Shown here in pieces: positions 17,554 through 28,446 of a DNA stretch of 64,000 nucleotides (position 1 is its first letter; every line of letters starts with the position of its first letter). Under the pieces are notes generated by a model. That model did not search any database. It was given only the letters and a program-made list of their open reading frames with translations, and was not told the DNA's origin. Origin of the DNA: Bacillus sp. FJAT-49711 (GTDB lineage Bacteria; Bacillota; Bacilli; Bacillales; Bacillaceae_C); assembly GCF_018343715.1 (NCBI RefSeq), contig NZ_JAGYPL010000001.1, positions 1,142,840-1,206,839 of the forward strand, written 5' to 3'. The translations under genes and the position numbers were made by a program.

Positions 17554-19503
17554 TTAATCACCTGGATACGGAACCTCATCTTCTTCTATAACCTCATTAT
17601 CTCTTAAAATTTGATATTTTGCGGTTTTTCCTTTTTCAATCGTGAATTGCAATTCTTTCTCGACAGTCTCAGTAATCTCAAAGTTATCCGCCGGCACGGA
17701 GTAGGTCTGATTGAAATCCTCGATTCGAATGATGATTAGTTGTGGTTTCCCTTCTTCAGTCGGTTCATAAGGAATCGTTACTTTTTTAGTCGTAATTTGA
17801 GGTTGGATTTCCTCCGGGCCTTTAGAAATAATGACCGTTACCCTGTCACCTTTAGAAAGCTCCGCTCCTTGAGCAGGATTCTGTGAGATTACAAGTCCTT
17901 CAGGAATATCATTCGAGTATTGTTCCTGTGCCACATCAATATATAATCCTGTCGATTCTTCGTAATTTTCCAAGCCTTTACTATTCAACCCCCGCAAATC
18001 TTTCAATGTAATTTTTTCTTCTCCAAGGCTTACGACAAAAGTAATCGGAGTTTCCTCCGGAACCACATCTGAATTTGGGCTTATGGATTGTTCTATAATT
18101 TCTCCCTCGGGAGCTTCATCATGTTTTGTTTCAGGTATTACCTTAAATCCTTCATCTGTTAATACCTTCTCAATATCCGAAAATTGTCTGCCTGTATAGT
18201 CCTGTATTGTGAATTTATCCTTACCGGTACTAATATATATATCCACAGTATAGCCTTTTTTAACTTCCCTGTTTGCCTTCGGGCTTGTTTTAATAACTTC
18301 CCCTTCTGGAACCTCTTCACTTGAAGTTGGGATTTTCTCTCCGATTTTTAGACCTGCGTCGATGAGAATGAAGACTGCATCGTCATATTCTTCCCCACTG
18401 ACATCAGGTATTTTTACATTTTTCGCATTTTGGAGCGCAGGCAAACCGTACATGACAAACATAAGGGATAACAACATCAATGTTAAAAATATGCCAATGA
18501 CCCATGGCCATTTTTTCTTGCGCTTCGGTTTTTTATCAGGATGCTTTGATTTTTTATCTTTTTCCTTTTTATGGAGTACAGTTTTGTCGCTAATACTTGG
18601 ATCGTTATCAGCAGTAATAATCGGAATCGCTTTTGTTGCATCGATGTCTTCGGGAATCGTAAACTTTGCCTCGTTCATTCTATCAGCGTCCAATGCTGTG
18701 TCCAGATCTCTTGCCATTTCATCGGTGCTTTCGTATCGAACAAACGGATCTTTAGCAGTCGATTTTAAGACGATATTTTCAACACTTTGAGGAATATCAG
18801 GGTTCCAGCGCCTCGGTGAAGGTGTGTCGGATTGCAAATGTTTTAATGCAATCGATACAGCTGATTCTCCCGAAAAAGGCAGCCTTCCCGTCAGAAGTTC
18901 AAACATGACAATTCCTAAAGAGTATATATCAGATTTTTTTGTTGCCATTCCACCTCTAGCTTGCTCAGGCGATAAATAATGAACGGAGCCAAGAACTGCA
19001 TTGGTTTGCGTTATTGATGTGGCAGATAAAGCCATTGCTATGCCAAAATCGGTTATCATTACATGTCCATGGTGATCAATTAATATATTTTGTGGTTTAA
19101 CATCACGATGTACAATATGATTTTGATGGGCATGAGAAATGGCTGATGTTAATTGCTTCATTATATCAATTGTGTGCTCAATCGGAATTGGGTGATAATA
19201 CTGTATGTATTGTTTTAACGTCATCCCGTTGACATATTCCATTACGATATAATAAATATCTTTTTCTTCCCCTACATCGTAAATGCTTACGATATTTTCG
19301 TGGGTCAAGCTAGTCGCTGATTGGGCCTCTCTTTGAAAACGGCGGATAAATTCGTCCTCATGTGCAAAATCCAACCGCAAAATTTTAATCGCTACATCAC
19401 GATCCAAAATCATATCATGTGCCAGATAGACGTTGGCCATACCACCGCCGCCAATCATTTGCAGCAATTTATAGCGACCGCTTATTCTTCTTCCCAATAA
19501 CAT
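17554..19503 (-). CDS. prkC: Serine/threonine protein kinase PrkC with PASTA domains
   Basis: PrkC is a membrane Ser/Thr kinase that senses muropeptides and controls germination and cell-wall homeostasis. I choose ATG at 19501-19503 (MLLGRRISGRYKLL), which matches homologues and overlaps the prpC stop (TAATG); a GTG three codons earlier is also possible. The product has 649 residues. The kinase domain covers about 1-270 with GGGGMANVYLA, VAIK, HRDVKPQN and DFG. A single transmembrane helix lies near residue 335 (WVIGIFLTLMLLSLMFVMYG). Three PASTA repeats follow, then a C-terminal extracellular domain. Confidence 0.95.
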   Translation of the reverse strand: MLLGRRISGRYKLLQMIGGGGMANVYLAHDMILDRDVAIKILRLDFAHEDEFIRRFQREAQSATSLTHENIVSIYDVGEEKDIYYIVMEYVNGMTLKQYIQYYHPIPIEHTIDIMKQLTSAISHAHQNHIVHRDVKPQNILIDHHGHVMITDFGIAMALSATSITQTNAVLGSVHYLSPEQARGGMATKKSDIYSLGIVMFELLTGRLPFSGESAVSIALKHLQSDTPSPRRWNPDIPQSVENIVLKSTAKDPFVRYESTDEMARDLDTALDADRMNEAKFTIPEDIDATKAIPIITADNDPSISDKTVLHKKEKDKKSKHPDKKPKRKKKWPWVIGIFLTLMLLSLMFVMYGLPALQNAKNVKIPDVSGEEYDDAVFILIDAGLKIGEKIPTSSEEVPEGEVIKTSPKANREVKKGYTVDIYISTGKDKFTIQDYTGRQFSDIEKVLTDEGFKVIPETKHDEAPEGEIIEQSISPNSDVVPEETPITFVVSLGEEKITLKDLRGLNSKGLENYEESTGLYIDVAQEQYSNDIPEGLVISQNPAQGAELSKGDRVTVIISKGPEEIQPQITTKKVTIPYEPTEEGKPQLIIIRIEDFNQTYSVPADNFEITETVEKELQFTIEKGKTAKYQILRDNEVIEEDEVPYPGD

Positions 19504-20252
19504 TAATCGCACCCGCTTTCAGGACATGCAGTAACAATGGCAAGTGATATATTATCCTCTCCACCATAATGATTTGCGAGTTGTATTAATGTATCAGCCT
19601 TTTCATTCAAATCTGTTTCATCAGTTAAAATTGTTAGCATTTCATCGCTTGAAACTTTATTGGATAACCCGTCTGAACATAAGAGAAGTTTATTTCCTTC
19701 TTCAAAAGTAATTGAGGTAATGTCCATTTCAATATCAGCTTCCGTCCCCATCGCATTTAATAATACATTTTTCCGAGGATGAATTTCGGCATCCTCTGGG
19801 GATATTTGGCCAGCCTTTATCAATTCATTCACAAGGGAATGATCTTCTGTCAACTGCTTAAATCCATTTTCATTTAAAAGATAGCAGCGACTATCTCCAA
19901 TATTCACGATTGTAGCAAAAGTAGCAGTACAGATGGCTGCAACTAAGGTTGTACCCATACCTTCACATTCTTTATTCTCTCTTGAATGATCATATATTTC
20001 CTTATTCACTATTGCTACCTTTTCAAGAAACCAACTTTTAGCAAATTCAGGCGTAAGTATCTCATCTACGTTGGCCCATAATTCTTGAAGTTTTTTGACC
20101 GCTATTTGACTAGCCACTTCTCCAGCTTGATGACCGCCCATTCCATCCGCTACAATAGCAAGAAGGTTCCCAGTTTTATTATGAAAAATCCCGCCGTTAT
20201 CTTCATTATGATGCCGGACCATGCCTTTATCTGTTTTAAAAAAAGCTATCAT
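19503..20252 (-). CDS. prpC: PP2C-type protein phosphatase PrpC
   Basis: PrpC is a Mn2+-dependent Ser/Thr phosphatase that opposes PrkC. The protein has 249 residues with the PP2C metal motifs RHHNEDN, VADGMGGHQAGE, GDSRCYLL, LCSDGLSN and GGEDNISLA. It overlaps rsmB by 4 bp and prkC by 1 bp. In B. subtilis I recall rlmN between rsmB and prpC; here there is none. Confidence 0.95.
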   Translation of the reverse strand: MIAFFKTDKGMVRHHNEDNGGIFHNKTGNLLAIVADGMGGHQAGEVASQIAVKKLQELWANVDEILTPEFAKSWFLEKVAIVNKEIYDHSRENKECEGMGTTLVAAICTATFATIVNIGDSRCYLLNENGFKQLTEDHSLVNELIKAGQISPEDAEIHPRKNVLLNAMGTEADIEMDITSITFEEGNKLLLCSDGLSNKVSSDEMLTILTDETDLNEKADTLIQLANHYGGEDNISLAIVTACPESGCD

Positions 20253-21610
20253 ACTATCGTCCCCTCTTTATGCTGCTTCTTTCTAAAACAAGAAATAAAA
20301 AACCCATCTCCGCCAAAATCTTGCGGAAATATTTGAATGATGTTCGAGCCTTTTTGAACTAAATGTGAAAGTGCTTCCGGTAACGTAAGCGGATAAGGCT
20401 CAAAATCTTCATGTTGTTCAAGAAATGCTGCAGCAGTACCAAAGTTTTCCTCTAAATCAACTGTACAAGTACTATACACCAGAAGTCCACCCTTTTTTAA
20501 CAAAGAAGCCGTTTCATTTAATATTCGAAGCTGAACTTCCCTTAATGATTGGATATCTTGTTCTGTTTTTGTGTATTTTATATCCGGTTTTTTTCTTAAC
20601 ACACCCAGACCTGAACATGGTGCATCAATGAGCACACGATCAAATGATTCTAGATTAAATGATTCGCTTGAATGCCGGCTATCCATAACGAATGCGTCAA
20701 TATTATTTAGGCTAAGCCGAGATGCATTTTCTTTAATAAGCTTAATTTTATGTGCATGAAGGTCAAGCGCCGTTACTTTACCCGCACCATTAAGTAATTC
20801 ACCAATATGTCCAGTCTTTCCCCCTGGTGCTGCACAAGCATCCAATACATTCATATTTGGAAAAAGTTGTAACGCATAGGCAACTACCATTGAGCTTTCA
20901 TCTTGAATACTAAAATATCCTTTTTTATAAAGATCCGAATTTGCTGCATTACCTTTTAATATTCGGATTGATTCAGGAATAATAGGACTCGCTTCAACAG
21001 AGAAACCTTCCGCTTGAAGCAACATACACACTTCTTCTCTAGTAGTCTTCGTTACATTAATTCTCACAGTTTGAACGGGTGCCATGAGATTTTCTTCACA
21101 CATTGCTTTTGTCTTATCAAAACTAAATTGCTCCGCCCATCTCTGTACAAGCCAAAGTGGATGGCTTGTCTCAATCGCAAGTCTTTCTACCGGATCCGAA
21201 ATAATATCCAGTGATCGGATTCCTTCCCTTTGGATAGACCTTAGAATCCCGTTCACAAGACCAACAATTCCTTTATGACCACGCTTTTTTGCAATTTCTA
21301 CTGCCTCAAATATAATGGCTCGATCCGGAACTTTATCTAAATAAATCATTTGATATAAGGAAAGACGAAGCAAAATGAGTACCCAATGCTCCATTTTTTT
21401 CTTTATGAAAGGCTGCAAATAAAAATCTAAAGTCATTTTCCGTTGAATCGTTCCGTACACAATTTCAGTCAATAATCCAGTATCCGGACCTGTAATTTGA
21501 TATTTTTTAATAACTTGATTTAAAAGTAAATTACTGTATGATTGGTGTTTATCGATGGCTTCCAAAACATCCAGCGCCGCTTCTCTTACAGTTTTTTTCT
21601 GTTTATTCAT
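20249..21610 (-). CDS. rsmB: 16S rRNA m5C967 methyltransferase RsmB
   Basis: RsmB is an S-adenosylmethionine-dependent cytosine-5 methyltransferase of 16S rRNA. The protein has 453 residues. An N-terminal NusB-like RNA-binding domain covers about residues 1-140. The methyltransferase domain has [26 protein letters not shown] and [10 protein letters not shown], including the two catalytic cysteines. It overlaps fmt by 8 bp and prpC by 4 bp. Confidence 0.94.
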   Translation of the reverse strand: MNKQKKTVREAALDVLEAIDKHQSYSNLLLNQVIKKYQITGPDTGLLTEIVYGTIQRKMTLDFYLQPFIKKKMEHWVLILLRLSLYQMIYLDKVPDRAIIFEAVEIAKKRGHKGIVGLVNGILRSIQREGIRSLDIISDPVERLAIETSHPLWLVQRWAEQFSFDKTKAMCEENLMAPVQTVRINVTKTTREEVCMLLQAEGFSVEASPIIPESIRILKGNAANSDLYKKGYFSIQDESSMVVAYALQLFPNMNVLDACAAPGGKTGHIGELLNGAGKVTALDLHAHKIKLIKENASRLSLNNIDAFVMDSRHSSESFNLESFDRVLIDAPCSGLGVLRKKPDIKYTKTEQDIQSLREVQLRILNETASLLKKGGLLVYSTCTVDLEENFGTAAAFLEQHEDFEPYPLTLPEALSHLVQKGSNIIQIFPQDFGGDGFFISCFRKKQHKEGTIV

Positions 21611-22556
21611 CGTGACTGTCCAATCTGGAGCCTATATGGATTTCGTTTCCAGCACCGTGTAAAAACTGTTTCGCAGACATTTTTTTCTTACCCGCTGGCT
21701 GAAGTTCGAAAATTTTAATGCCGATATCATTACCAGTAGCTACAACAAAACCATCCTGATCCATTAAGATGATTTCACCTGGGGGCTGTTTTCCAGCTAT
21801 AGTTATTTTCTCCGCTTTCCACAATTTCCACACTTGCCCTTTAAATGTTGTATAAGCAACTGGCCATGGACATAAGCCTCTTATTTGATTATAAATTTTT
21901 TCTCCGTCATCTTGCCAATTAACTTTTTCTTCTTCTCGTTTAATATTATAGGCAAATGTAGCTTTATCATGATCTTGTGCTTTTGCCTTGATTTCACCCG
22001 AAATTAATTTAGGAATCGTATTTATAAGTAAATCCGAACCCGCAATGCTTAACTTATTATGCAGTGTACCAACATTATCATCTTCGCTAATAGGTACCTC
22101 AACTTGGCTTATAATATCTCCAGCGTCAAGCTTATCCACCATATACATGATCGTGATCCCCGTTTTTTCTTTTCCTTGTAAAATAGCATAATGAATCGGG
22201 GCCCCACCTCTTAATTCAGGCAGTAGTGAAGCGTGAACGTTAATACAGCCGTATTTAGGTGCCACAAGAATTGAAGTAGGCAATATTTGTCCATATGCAG
22301 CAGTAACAATCAAGTCCGGTTTTAAATCCAAAACTTCTTTTGTAGATTGTGCTTCACGAATTTTTTCTGGTTGCAGTACACGGATGCCGTATCGTTCTGC
22401 CTCAACTTTTACAGGTGGCGGAGTCAATACTTTTTTCCGTCCTACCGGCCGATCAGGTTGGGTGACAACCGCTAAAATGTTATAACCATTTTCTATTAAG
22501 CTTCTTAGTACTGGTACAGAAAAATCCGGCGTACCCATAAATACGATTTTTGTCAT
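21603..22556 (-). CDS. fmt: Methionyl-tRNA formyltransferase
   Basis: Fmt formylates initiator Met-tRNA using 10-formyl-tetrahydrofolate. The protein has 317 residues. The N-terminal Rossmann domain starts [14 protein letters not shown]. The folate-binding and catalytic segment [18 protein letters not shown] (Asn, His) is near residue 106, followed by GDI. The C-terminal OB domain binds tRNA. It overlaps def by 4 bp, so the start and end steps of N-formyl metabolism are coupled. Confidence 0.96.
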   Translation of the reverse strand: MTKIVFMGTPDFSVPVLRSLIENGYNILAVVTQPDRPVGRKKVLTPPPVKVEAERYGIRVLQPEKIREAQSTKEVLDLKPDLIVTAAYGQILPTSILVAPKYGCINVHASLLPELRGGAPIHYAILQGKEKTGITIMYMVDKLDAGDIISQVEVPISEDDNVGTLHNKLSIAGSDLLINTIPKLISGEIKAKAQDHDKATFAYNIKREEEKVNWQDDGEKIYNQIRGLCPWPVAYTTFKGQVWKLWKAEKITIAGKQPPGEIILMDQDGFVVATGNDIGIKIFELQPAGKKKMSAKQFLHGAGNEIHIGSRLDSHDE

Positions 22557-23047
22557 TCATCTTCACTACTTTCTAAATCTTCTTCGTTCACATACTCTAT
22601 TACTTTTGAAGTGAATAATACACCTTCTAAATGATCGAGTTCATGCTGAATTACTCTAGCTAAATAATCTTCCGCTATTAAAGTAAAATTACGGCCATAT
22701 CGATCTTTTGCTTTAAGAGTAATTGTATAAGACCGTGATACAGTGCCATAAAGGCCAGGAAAACTTAAACATCCCTCAATATCCGTTTGTTCGCCGCTTC
22801 GCTCCGTGATTTTTGGGTTGATCAGCTCAAGCCTTCCATCTTCTTCATCAAGTTCTATTACCGCTATTTTTTCACTGATGCCTATTTGTGGTGCGGCAAG
22901 ACCAACTCCATCTGCTTCTATCATCGTATCATACATATTATCTAATAATTGATGCAACTCGACTCCAAAATGAGTTACTTGCTTGCATTTTTGCTCTAAT
23001 ATATGAGCTGGATGTTCAACAATGGTGAGAATCGCCAATCTATTCAC
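22553..23047 (-). CDS. def: Peptide deformylase
   Basis: Def removes the formyl group from nascent proteins. It is a 164-residue metalloenzyme with all three motifs: [18 protein letters not shown] and QHELDHLEG. The first codon shown is a GTG; a TTG three codons in ([11 protein letters not shown]) could be the true start. It lies 14 bp behind priA. The cysteine and both histidine metal ligands are present. Confidence 0.94.
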   Translation of the reverse strand: MNRLAILTIVEHPAHILEQKCKQVTHFGVELHQLLDNMYDTMIEADGVGLAAPQIGISEKIAVIELDEEDGRLELINPKITERSGEQTDIEGCLSFPGLYGTVSRSYTITLKAKDRYGRNFTLIAEDYLARVIQHELDHLEGVLFTSKVIEYVNEEDLESSEDE

Positions 23048-23061
23048 TCTTTTCTATACGG

Positions 23062-25467
23062 TTACATCATCATATAAGGATTTACATCTATTGAGATAGC
23101 CAAACCTTCTTTAATGAACTGTTGTTGATAATGTTCCAATACTTTTTGTAATGTTGGTTTTAATTCTGGTTCATGTTTGTATTTTATCAAACATTGATAT
23201 CGATATCTATTATTGATGCGTGGAATCGGCGATGCAACCGGACCGAGAATAATCGCTTCTTCAGAAATTCTAGACTGGACATATTTTGTAATTTTTTCAG
23301 TCGTCGAAACTGTTTTCATTAAATCTTCGTGGCTGATCGTAATAAGAGTTAAATAGTAAAATGGTGGATACGACCCGACCTTGCGCATGAGCATTTCTTG
23401 ATGATAAAAGCGATTATAATCCTGCTTTCCGGCATACTCAATACTGTAATGTTCCGGAGTATATGTTTGGATAACTACTTCCCCTTTCAACTCATGGCGG
23501 CCTGCCCTGCCACTCACTTGGGTAAGGAGCTGAAATGTTTTTTCACTTGCTCTAAAATCAGGTAAATGAAGCATTGTATCTGCACTTAGAACTCCAACTA
23601 GAGTAATATTTGGAAAATCCAGCCCTTTTGCAATCATTTGCGTCCCGAGCAAAATATCCGCATTTCCAGATTGAAAATGTTCTAAAAGTTTTTCATGTGC
23701 TCCTTTTCGTCCTGTTGTGTCGACGTCCATACGAACGACTCTAGACCCAGGAAAAATTTTATATAATTCTTCTTCCACTTTCTGAGTACCCGTTCCAAAA
23801 TACCTAATATGATTGCTTGAGCATTCAGGGCAAGTGTTTGGGACGATCGTATTATATCCGCAGTAATGACATTTCATTTCATTCGTATATTGATGATAGG
23901 TTAAAGAGATATCACAATGAGGACATTGCATGACATAGCCACAGTCCCTGCACATCATAAATGATGAGTGTCCCCTTTTATTTAGGAATAAAATGGTTTG
24001 TTCTTTTTTATTTAAGCGTTCTTCAAGTTTTTCATGCAATTCTCTTGAAAACATAGATCGATTTCCATCTCTCATTTCCTCACGCATATCGACGATTGAA
24101 ACAGGTGGAAGTTCTCTATTATTCATCCTTTTTGATAATGTTAACTGGTGATACACTTTTTTTTGAGCTCTTGCAAAAGTTTCGAGAGAAGGGGTTGCAC
24201 TCCCAAGAATGACTGGGCATTGATAGTGCTTAGCTCTATAGATTGCAACATCTCTTGCATGATATCGCGGTAATTCCTCCTGTTTATAACTAGTTTCATG
24301 TTCTTCATCGATAATAATGATACCTAAGTTTTCAAAAGGAGCGAACACTGCGGAACGTGCTCCAACTACAACTTTTGCTTCTTTTCTTTGCACTTTTCTC
24401 CACTCATCATATTTCTCTCCAATCGAAAGTCCGCTATGCAAGACTGCTACATCATCGCCGAATCTACTTTTAAATCGATCAACCATTTGTGGAGTAAGAG
24501 AGATTTCAGGCACAAGAACAATTGCTTCCTGCCCTTTATTTAATACTTTTTGAATGGATTGTAAATAAATTTCAGTTTTACCACTACCGGTTACACCGTA
24601 TAAAAGAAATGTTTCATATAATCCTGATTCAATCGTAGATAAAATTGGCGTAATTGCATCATTCTGCTCTTTCGTTAGTTGGAGAGGCTGAGTACGCGCA
24701 AATTGTTTATGTTCAAACGGATCACGATAAACTTCCTCATTTTTTTCAAAAAAAACACCTTTTTTCACCAACGCTTGAATAGATGAATGTGGCACCTCTG
24801 TTTCAGTTAGCTCTTTGGCAGTATATTGAATAGCCTGTCGCTTTAAAACGTATTCTAAAATCCTCTTTTGATTGCTAGCGTTTGATGGCAGAGAATTCAA
24901 TAAAGCTAAAATATCCTCATTTTCCATTATAGTTTGATAGACTTTAACTATTTTTTTTCTAGCGCGACTTTTAACATCGTATATTACTTCGGCATTACCT
25001 TTCGTTATTTCTTCACGAATAGCTGGAAGGGAATTTTGTTCCTCCGCCATTCTCCAAGATATTTCTGTTTGCCCGACAAACAGTTCGTCCAGAAATGGAT
25101 TATCTTCCATATTCAATCGCCGAAATCTTTTTTCATATTTTGCTTTCATAGCTGCTGGCAGCATTGCTTGAAAACATGAAATTTTAAAAGAAAGTGTGTC
25201 AGTCGCCAACCAATCTCCAAGTGCAAGCAATTCCTCGTTCAGGACAGGTGTTAAATCAAGCGGCTCTTTTAACTCTTTTAACTTTTTTATAAAAGGGCTG
25301 TTACTTTTTAATCCAGTAACAAATCCTTGAATCGTTCTTGGTCCAAATGGAACCGCCACCCTCATCCCTGGTTCTATGATCCCAAGCCATTTCTCAGGAA
25401 CAAGATAATCAAATTCTTTATCTGTTCCAAGAGTGGGCACATCTACAATGACTGTAGCTATGTTCAT
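23062..25467 (-). CDS. priA: Primosomal replication helicase PriA
   Basis: PriA restarts replication at collapsed forks by recognising branched DNA and loading the DnaD/DnaB/DnaI primosome. The protein has 801 residues. The N-terminal DNA-binding domain is followed by a helicase core with GVTGSGKTEIYL near residue 292, DEEHETSYKQEE and LGSATPS. A zinc-binding insert has four CXXC-type pairs (CRDCG, CPHC, CHYCG, CPEC). Motifs V-VI are GTQMIAKGLDFPN and QVSGRAGR. It overlaps coaBC by 4 bp. Confidence 0.97.
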   Translation of the reverse strand: MNIATVIVDVPTLGTDKEFDYLVPEKWLGIIEPGMRVAVPFGPRTIQGFVTGLKSNSPFIKKLKELKEPLDLTPVLNEELLALGDWLATDTLSFKISCFQAMLPAAMKAKYEKRFRRLNMEDNPFLDELFVGQTEISWRMAEEQNSLPAIREEITKGNAEVIYDVKSRARKKIVKVYQTIMENEDILALLNSLPSNASNQKRILEYVLKRQAIQYTAKELTETEVPHSSIQALVKKGVFFEKNEEVYRDPFEHKQFARTQPLQLTKEQNDAITPILSTIESGLYETFLLYGVTGSGKTEIYLQSIQKVLNKGQEAIVLVPEISLTPQMVDRFKSRFGDDVAVLHSGLSIGEKYDEWRKVQRKEAKVVVGARSAVFAPFENLGIIIIDEEHETSYKQEELPRYHARDVAIYRAKHYQCPVILGSATPSLETFARAQKKVYHQLTLSKRMNNRELPPVSIVDMREEMRDGNRSMFSRELHEKLEERLNKKEQTILFLNKRGHSSFMMCRDCGYVMQCPHCDISLTYHQYTNEMKCHYCGYNTIVPNTCPECSSNHIRYFGTGTQKVEEELYKIFPGSRVVRMDVDTTGRKGAHEKLLEHFQSGNADILLGTQMIAKGLDFPNITLVGVLSADTMLHLPDFRASEKTFQLLTQVSGRAGRHELKGEVVIQTYTPEHYSIEYAGKQDYNRFYHQEMLMRKVGSYPPFYYLTLITISHEDLMKTVSTTEKITKYVQSRISEEAIILGPVASPIPRINNRYRYQCLIKYKHEPELKPTLQKVLEHYQQQFIKEGLAISIDVNPYMMM

Positions 25468-26669
25468 TGTTTAAAGTCTCCATTTTTCGATATAATTTCT
25501 TCTAAAATCTCTTTCGCTGTTTCATGCTTGCTTAACATAGGAAGCTTTTTGATTGAATGATCCTTATGAAATATTGTAACGATATTAGTATCACCTGAAA
25601 ATCCCGCTCCAGATTCTAGAACATTATTGGCAACAATCATATCTAAATTTTTTCTTTCAAGCTTATTTAGTGCGTACTGTTCCATATCATGTGTCTCTGC
25701 AGCGAACCCAACTAGAAATTGATGGACTTTATTTTTACCTAATTCCTGTAAAATGTCATTTGTTCTCTCAAATTCTATCATTAAGTTTCCATCCTTTTTT
25801 TTCACTTTCTTATCAGAAACTTTACTCGGCCTGTAATCTGCTACAGCGGCGCTTTTAATAACGATATCGACGTTTTGATAATATTTCATTACAGCTTTGT
25901 ACATATCTTCTGCACTTTCAATTTTAACAAAAGTTACACCATTTGGAGTCTGAAGGTTATCAGCTCCTGAGACTAAGACAACAGCAGCGCCCATTTTTAC
26001 TGCTTCCTCAGCAAGAGCATAGCCCATTTTTCCACTAGAATGATTTGTTAGATATCGTACAGGATCGATTTTTTCTTTCGTAGGACCTGCTGTTATCAAA
26101 ATGTTCTTTCCTTTTAATGGTAAGAACTGCGGTCCGAAATGTGAATGGATTAACTCTACTATTGCTTCCGGTTCTTCCAGTCTTCCCTTTCCAACATAGC
26201 CGCAAGCTAAATATCCTTCACTCGGCTCAATGAATCGGTGTCCGAAATTAAACAGAGTATTAATGTTTTTTTGTAATGCAGGATGATTATACATATGAAC
26301 ATTCATAGCTGGAGCGATCCAAACAGGTGCTGTTGCCGCAAGTAAAGTGGTTGAAATCATATCATCCGCTATACCATTTGCTAATTTTCCGATCATGTTT
26401 GCTGTCGCAGGAGCGACTAAAATAAGATCTGCCCAATCAGCGAGGTCAATATGAGCAATGACTTTTGGGTTATTTTCAATAAACGTATCAGTATATACTT
26501 CATTTCTGGACAAAGCTTGGAAAGTGAGAGGAGATACGAATTTTACGGCTGAATCACTCATGATGACCTTCACATTAAAGCCACTTTGTACGAGCTTGCT
26601 TGTAAGTGTACAAGCCTTATAAACTGCAATTCCTCCACTTACGCATAATAAGATATTTTTCCCGTTCAT
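25464..26669 (-). CDS. coaBC: Bifunctional CoaBC (PPC synthetase/decarboxylase)
   Basis: CoaBC makes 4'-phosphopantothenoylcysteine and decarboxylates it in CoA synthesis. The protein has 401 residues. The N-terminal flavoprotein CoaC half has VSGGIAVYKA, the catalytic His in AHIDLADWADL, WIAPAMNVHMY and the ACGYVGKGR cysteine loop. The C-terminal CoaB half starts about residue 185 (NILITAGPTKEKIDPVRYLTN) and has the KKKDG motif. It is separated from rpoZ by a type C repeat, so it probably has its own promoter or reads from the repeat. Confidence 0.95.
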   Translation of the reverse strand: MNGKNILLCVSGGIAVYKACTLTSKLVQSGFNVKVIMSDSAVKFVSPLTFQALSRNEVYTDTFIENNPKVIAHIDLADWADLILVAPATANMIGKLANGIADDMISTTLLAATAPVWIAPAMNVHMYNHPALQKNINTLFNFGHRFIEPSEGYLACGYVGKGRLEEPEAIVELIHSHFGPQFLPLKGKNILITAGPTKEKIDPVRYLTNHSSGKMGYALAEEAVKMGAAVVLVSGADNLQTPNGVTFVKIESAEDMYKAVMKYYQNVDIVIKSAAVADYRPSKVSDKKVKKKDGNLMIEFERTNDILQELGKNKVHQFLVGFAAETHDMEQYALNKLERKNLDMIVANNVLESGAGFSGDTNIVTIFHKDHSIKKLPMLSKHETAKEILEEIISKNGDFKQ

Positions 26670-26699
26670 TATATTAACTCCTATCTCTAAACAGTTTCA

Positions 26700-26955
26700 T
26701 TAAAAACGTGTATTCAAAAAGGAGAATAAAAAGGAACATATCGAATAACTTCGCTGGAACACTGTCAGCAACGTCGAAACTAGTAAGTTCAAGGCGGCGC
26801 AGTTCGAGCATCTGACTTGCATAGGATGTCTGAATTTTTTTTCGTCGCCATAAAATATAGGCGATTTTATCATCCTGATTTGTGAGCAGTGGAGAAACAA
26901 GCCAATGAAGAAATTCAATGTGTCATTTTTCTCGGACTTTTTGAACATCCTTTTC
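26700..26955 (-). repeat. Intergenic repeat family C, copy 2
   Basis: This non-coding element matches 3598-3850 in the same orientation. On the minus strand it starts GATGTTCAAAAAGTCC and shares CTTCATTGGCTTGTTTCTCC and GCGCCGCCTTGAA, ending TTTTTGAATACACG. The terminal TTCAAAAAG / CTTTTTGAA inverted repeat is clear. Like copy 1 it lies just past a terminator (rpoZ) and just before the next gene (coaBC). It lacks the hairpin module present in copy 1. Confidence 0.7.
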
Positions 26956-26984
26956 TATTATTATTGACTCAAAATAAAAGAAAA

Positions 26985-27005
26985 GACAACCAATAATAGG
27001 TTGCC
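26985..27005 (-). terminator. rpoZ terminator
   Basis: The minus strand forms GGCAACC...GGTTGTC with a 7-base loop followed by TTTTCTTTTA, 12 bp beyond the rpoZ stop. A good intrinsic terminator for remA-gmk-rpoZ. Confidence 0.82.
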
Positions 27006-27017
27006 ATCAAAATTGTA

Positions 27018-27227
27018 CTATGCTTTGTCTTCTTCTGTCTTTTTTAGTTTTATTATACCGCCATAAATTTCTTCAAGCGCCTTACCTACATATTTATGTG
27101 AGCGATATTTTTCCATCTTTGGATTTTCTTCTTCTTGAAAATTACGGGCCCGGCGAGCGGAAATGGTTACAAGTGAATATTTAGAGTCAATAACGTTCAT
27201 TAATTTATCAATTGATGGGTATAGCAT
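27018..27227 (-). CDS. rpoZ: RNA polymerase omega subunit
   Basis: The omega subunit assists assembly and stability of RNA polymerase beta prime. It has 69 residues, beginning [28 protein letters not shown], with [10 protein letters not shown], all typical. It starts one base after the gmk stop, the conserved gmk-rpoZ pairing of Firmicutes. Confidence 0.96.
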   Translation of the reverse strand: MLYPSIDKLMNVIDSKYSLVTISARRARNFQEEENPKMEKYRSHKYVGKALEEIYGGIIKLKKTEEDKA

Positions 27228-27848
<621 letters not shown>

Positions 27849-27854
27849 TTATTC

Positions 27855-28115
27855 CTACCCTTCTTCATTGTCATCTTTCCCAAATAATCGCTGTGCCACC
27901 GTTTCTGGCTGTACTGCTGAAAGTATGACATGTTCACTATCCATAATAATAACTGCCCTCGTCCGTCTTCCATATGTAGCATCTATTAATGTAGCACGAT
28001 CACGCGCGTCTTGAATGATCCTTTTGATAGGTGCAGATTCAGGTCTTACTATTGATATAATACGATTTGCTGAAACGATATTACCAAAACCTATGTTTAA
28101 GAGCTTAATTGACAT
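27855..28115 (-). CDS. remA: Extracellular matrix regulator RemA
   Basis: RemA is a small DNA-binding regulator of biofilm matrix genes and osmoprotection in B. subtilis. The protein has 86 residues with the conserved [23 protein letters not shown] start and [15 protein letters not shown] core. A GGGGGAG ribosome site precedes it. It heads the remA-gmk-rpoZ string. In B. subtilis yloC precedes it; here that position holds a short repeat. Confidence 0.94.
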   Translation of the reverse strand: MSIKLLNIGFGNIVSANRIISIVRPESAPIKRIIQDARDRATLIDATYGRRTRAVIIMDSEHVILSAVQPETVAQRLFGKDDNEEG

Positions 28116-28192
28116 ATTGCTCCCCCAATCTAACTATCGGTTTTTTTCTTTATTTCTATACTCATGTTAAAAATCTTTTGACTGGTCAAATC

Positions 28193-28350
28193 AAAAGCGC
28201 AAGCACCTGTTTAGAAACGTACAAGATTTTAACGTTCTGACAAGATAAAGGAAACACGGCGAGGAACGAGCCGATGTTAACTTATGCAAACAGTAAACGA
28301 AAATTTGCTAGTAGCTTGGCGCGAGAGCTTGACTGAAACTTTTTCCTAGA
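28193..28350 (+). repeat. Family B repeat, short internally deleted copy
   Basis: The plus strand begins AAAAGCGCAAGCACCTG, matching the left end of the long copy, then AACGTTCTGACAAGATAAAG, GAAACACGGCGAGGA, GATGTTAACTTATGC and TTTGCTAGTAGCTTGG. It lacks the central 300 bp and the hairpin triplet of the long copies. It lies antisense to remA and yloB, in the place of yloC. The remainder of 28116-28446 holds only the yloB terminator; no gene is seen. Confidence 0.68.
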
Positions 28351-28400
28351 AAGTTATTCACAAAGTATCCAATTTATAATGTATTAATTAAAAATAAATA

Positions 28401-28430
28401 AAAGGCAATAGAGAATCCTCTATCACCTTT
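28401..28430 (-). terminator. yloB terminator
   Basis: On the minus strand AAAGGTGATAGAG pairs with CTCTATTGCCTTT around a GATT loop, followed by an A/T-rich tail with TTTATTTATTTTT. It lies 16 bp past the yloB stop. Confidence 0.8.
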
Positions 28431-28446
28431 AGAATTATATCATAAG

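Noticed and set aside
26700-26948. 82-codon minus-strand open frame next to coaBC
   Set aside because: Entirely inside family C copy 2 and not conserved in copy 1.
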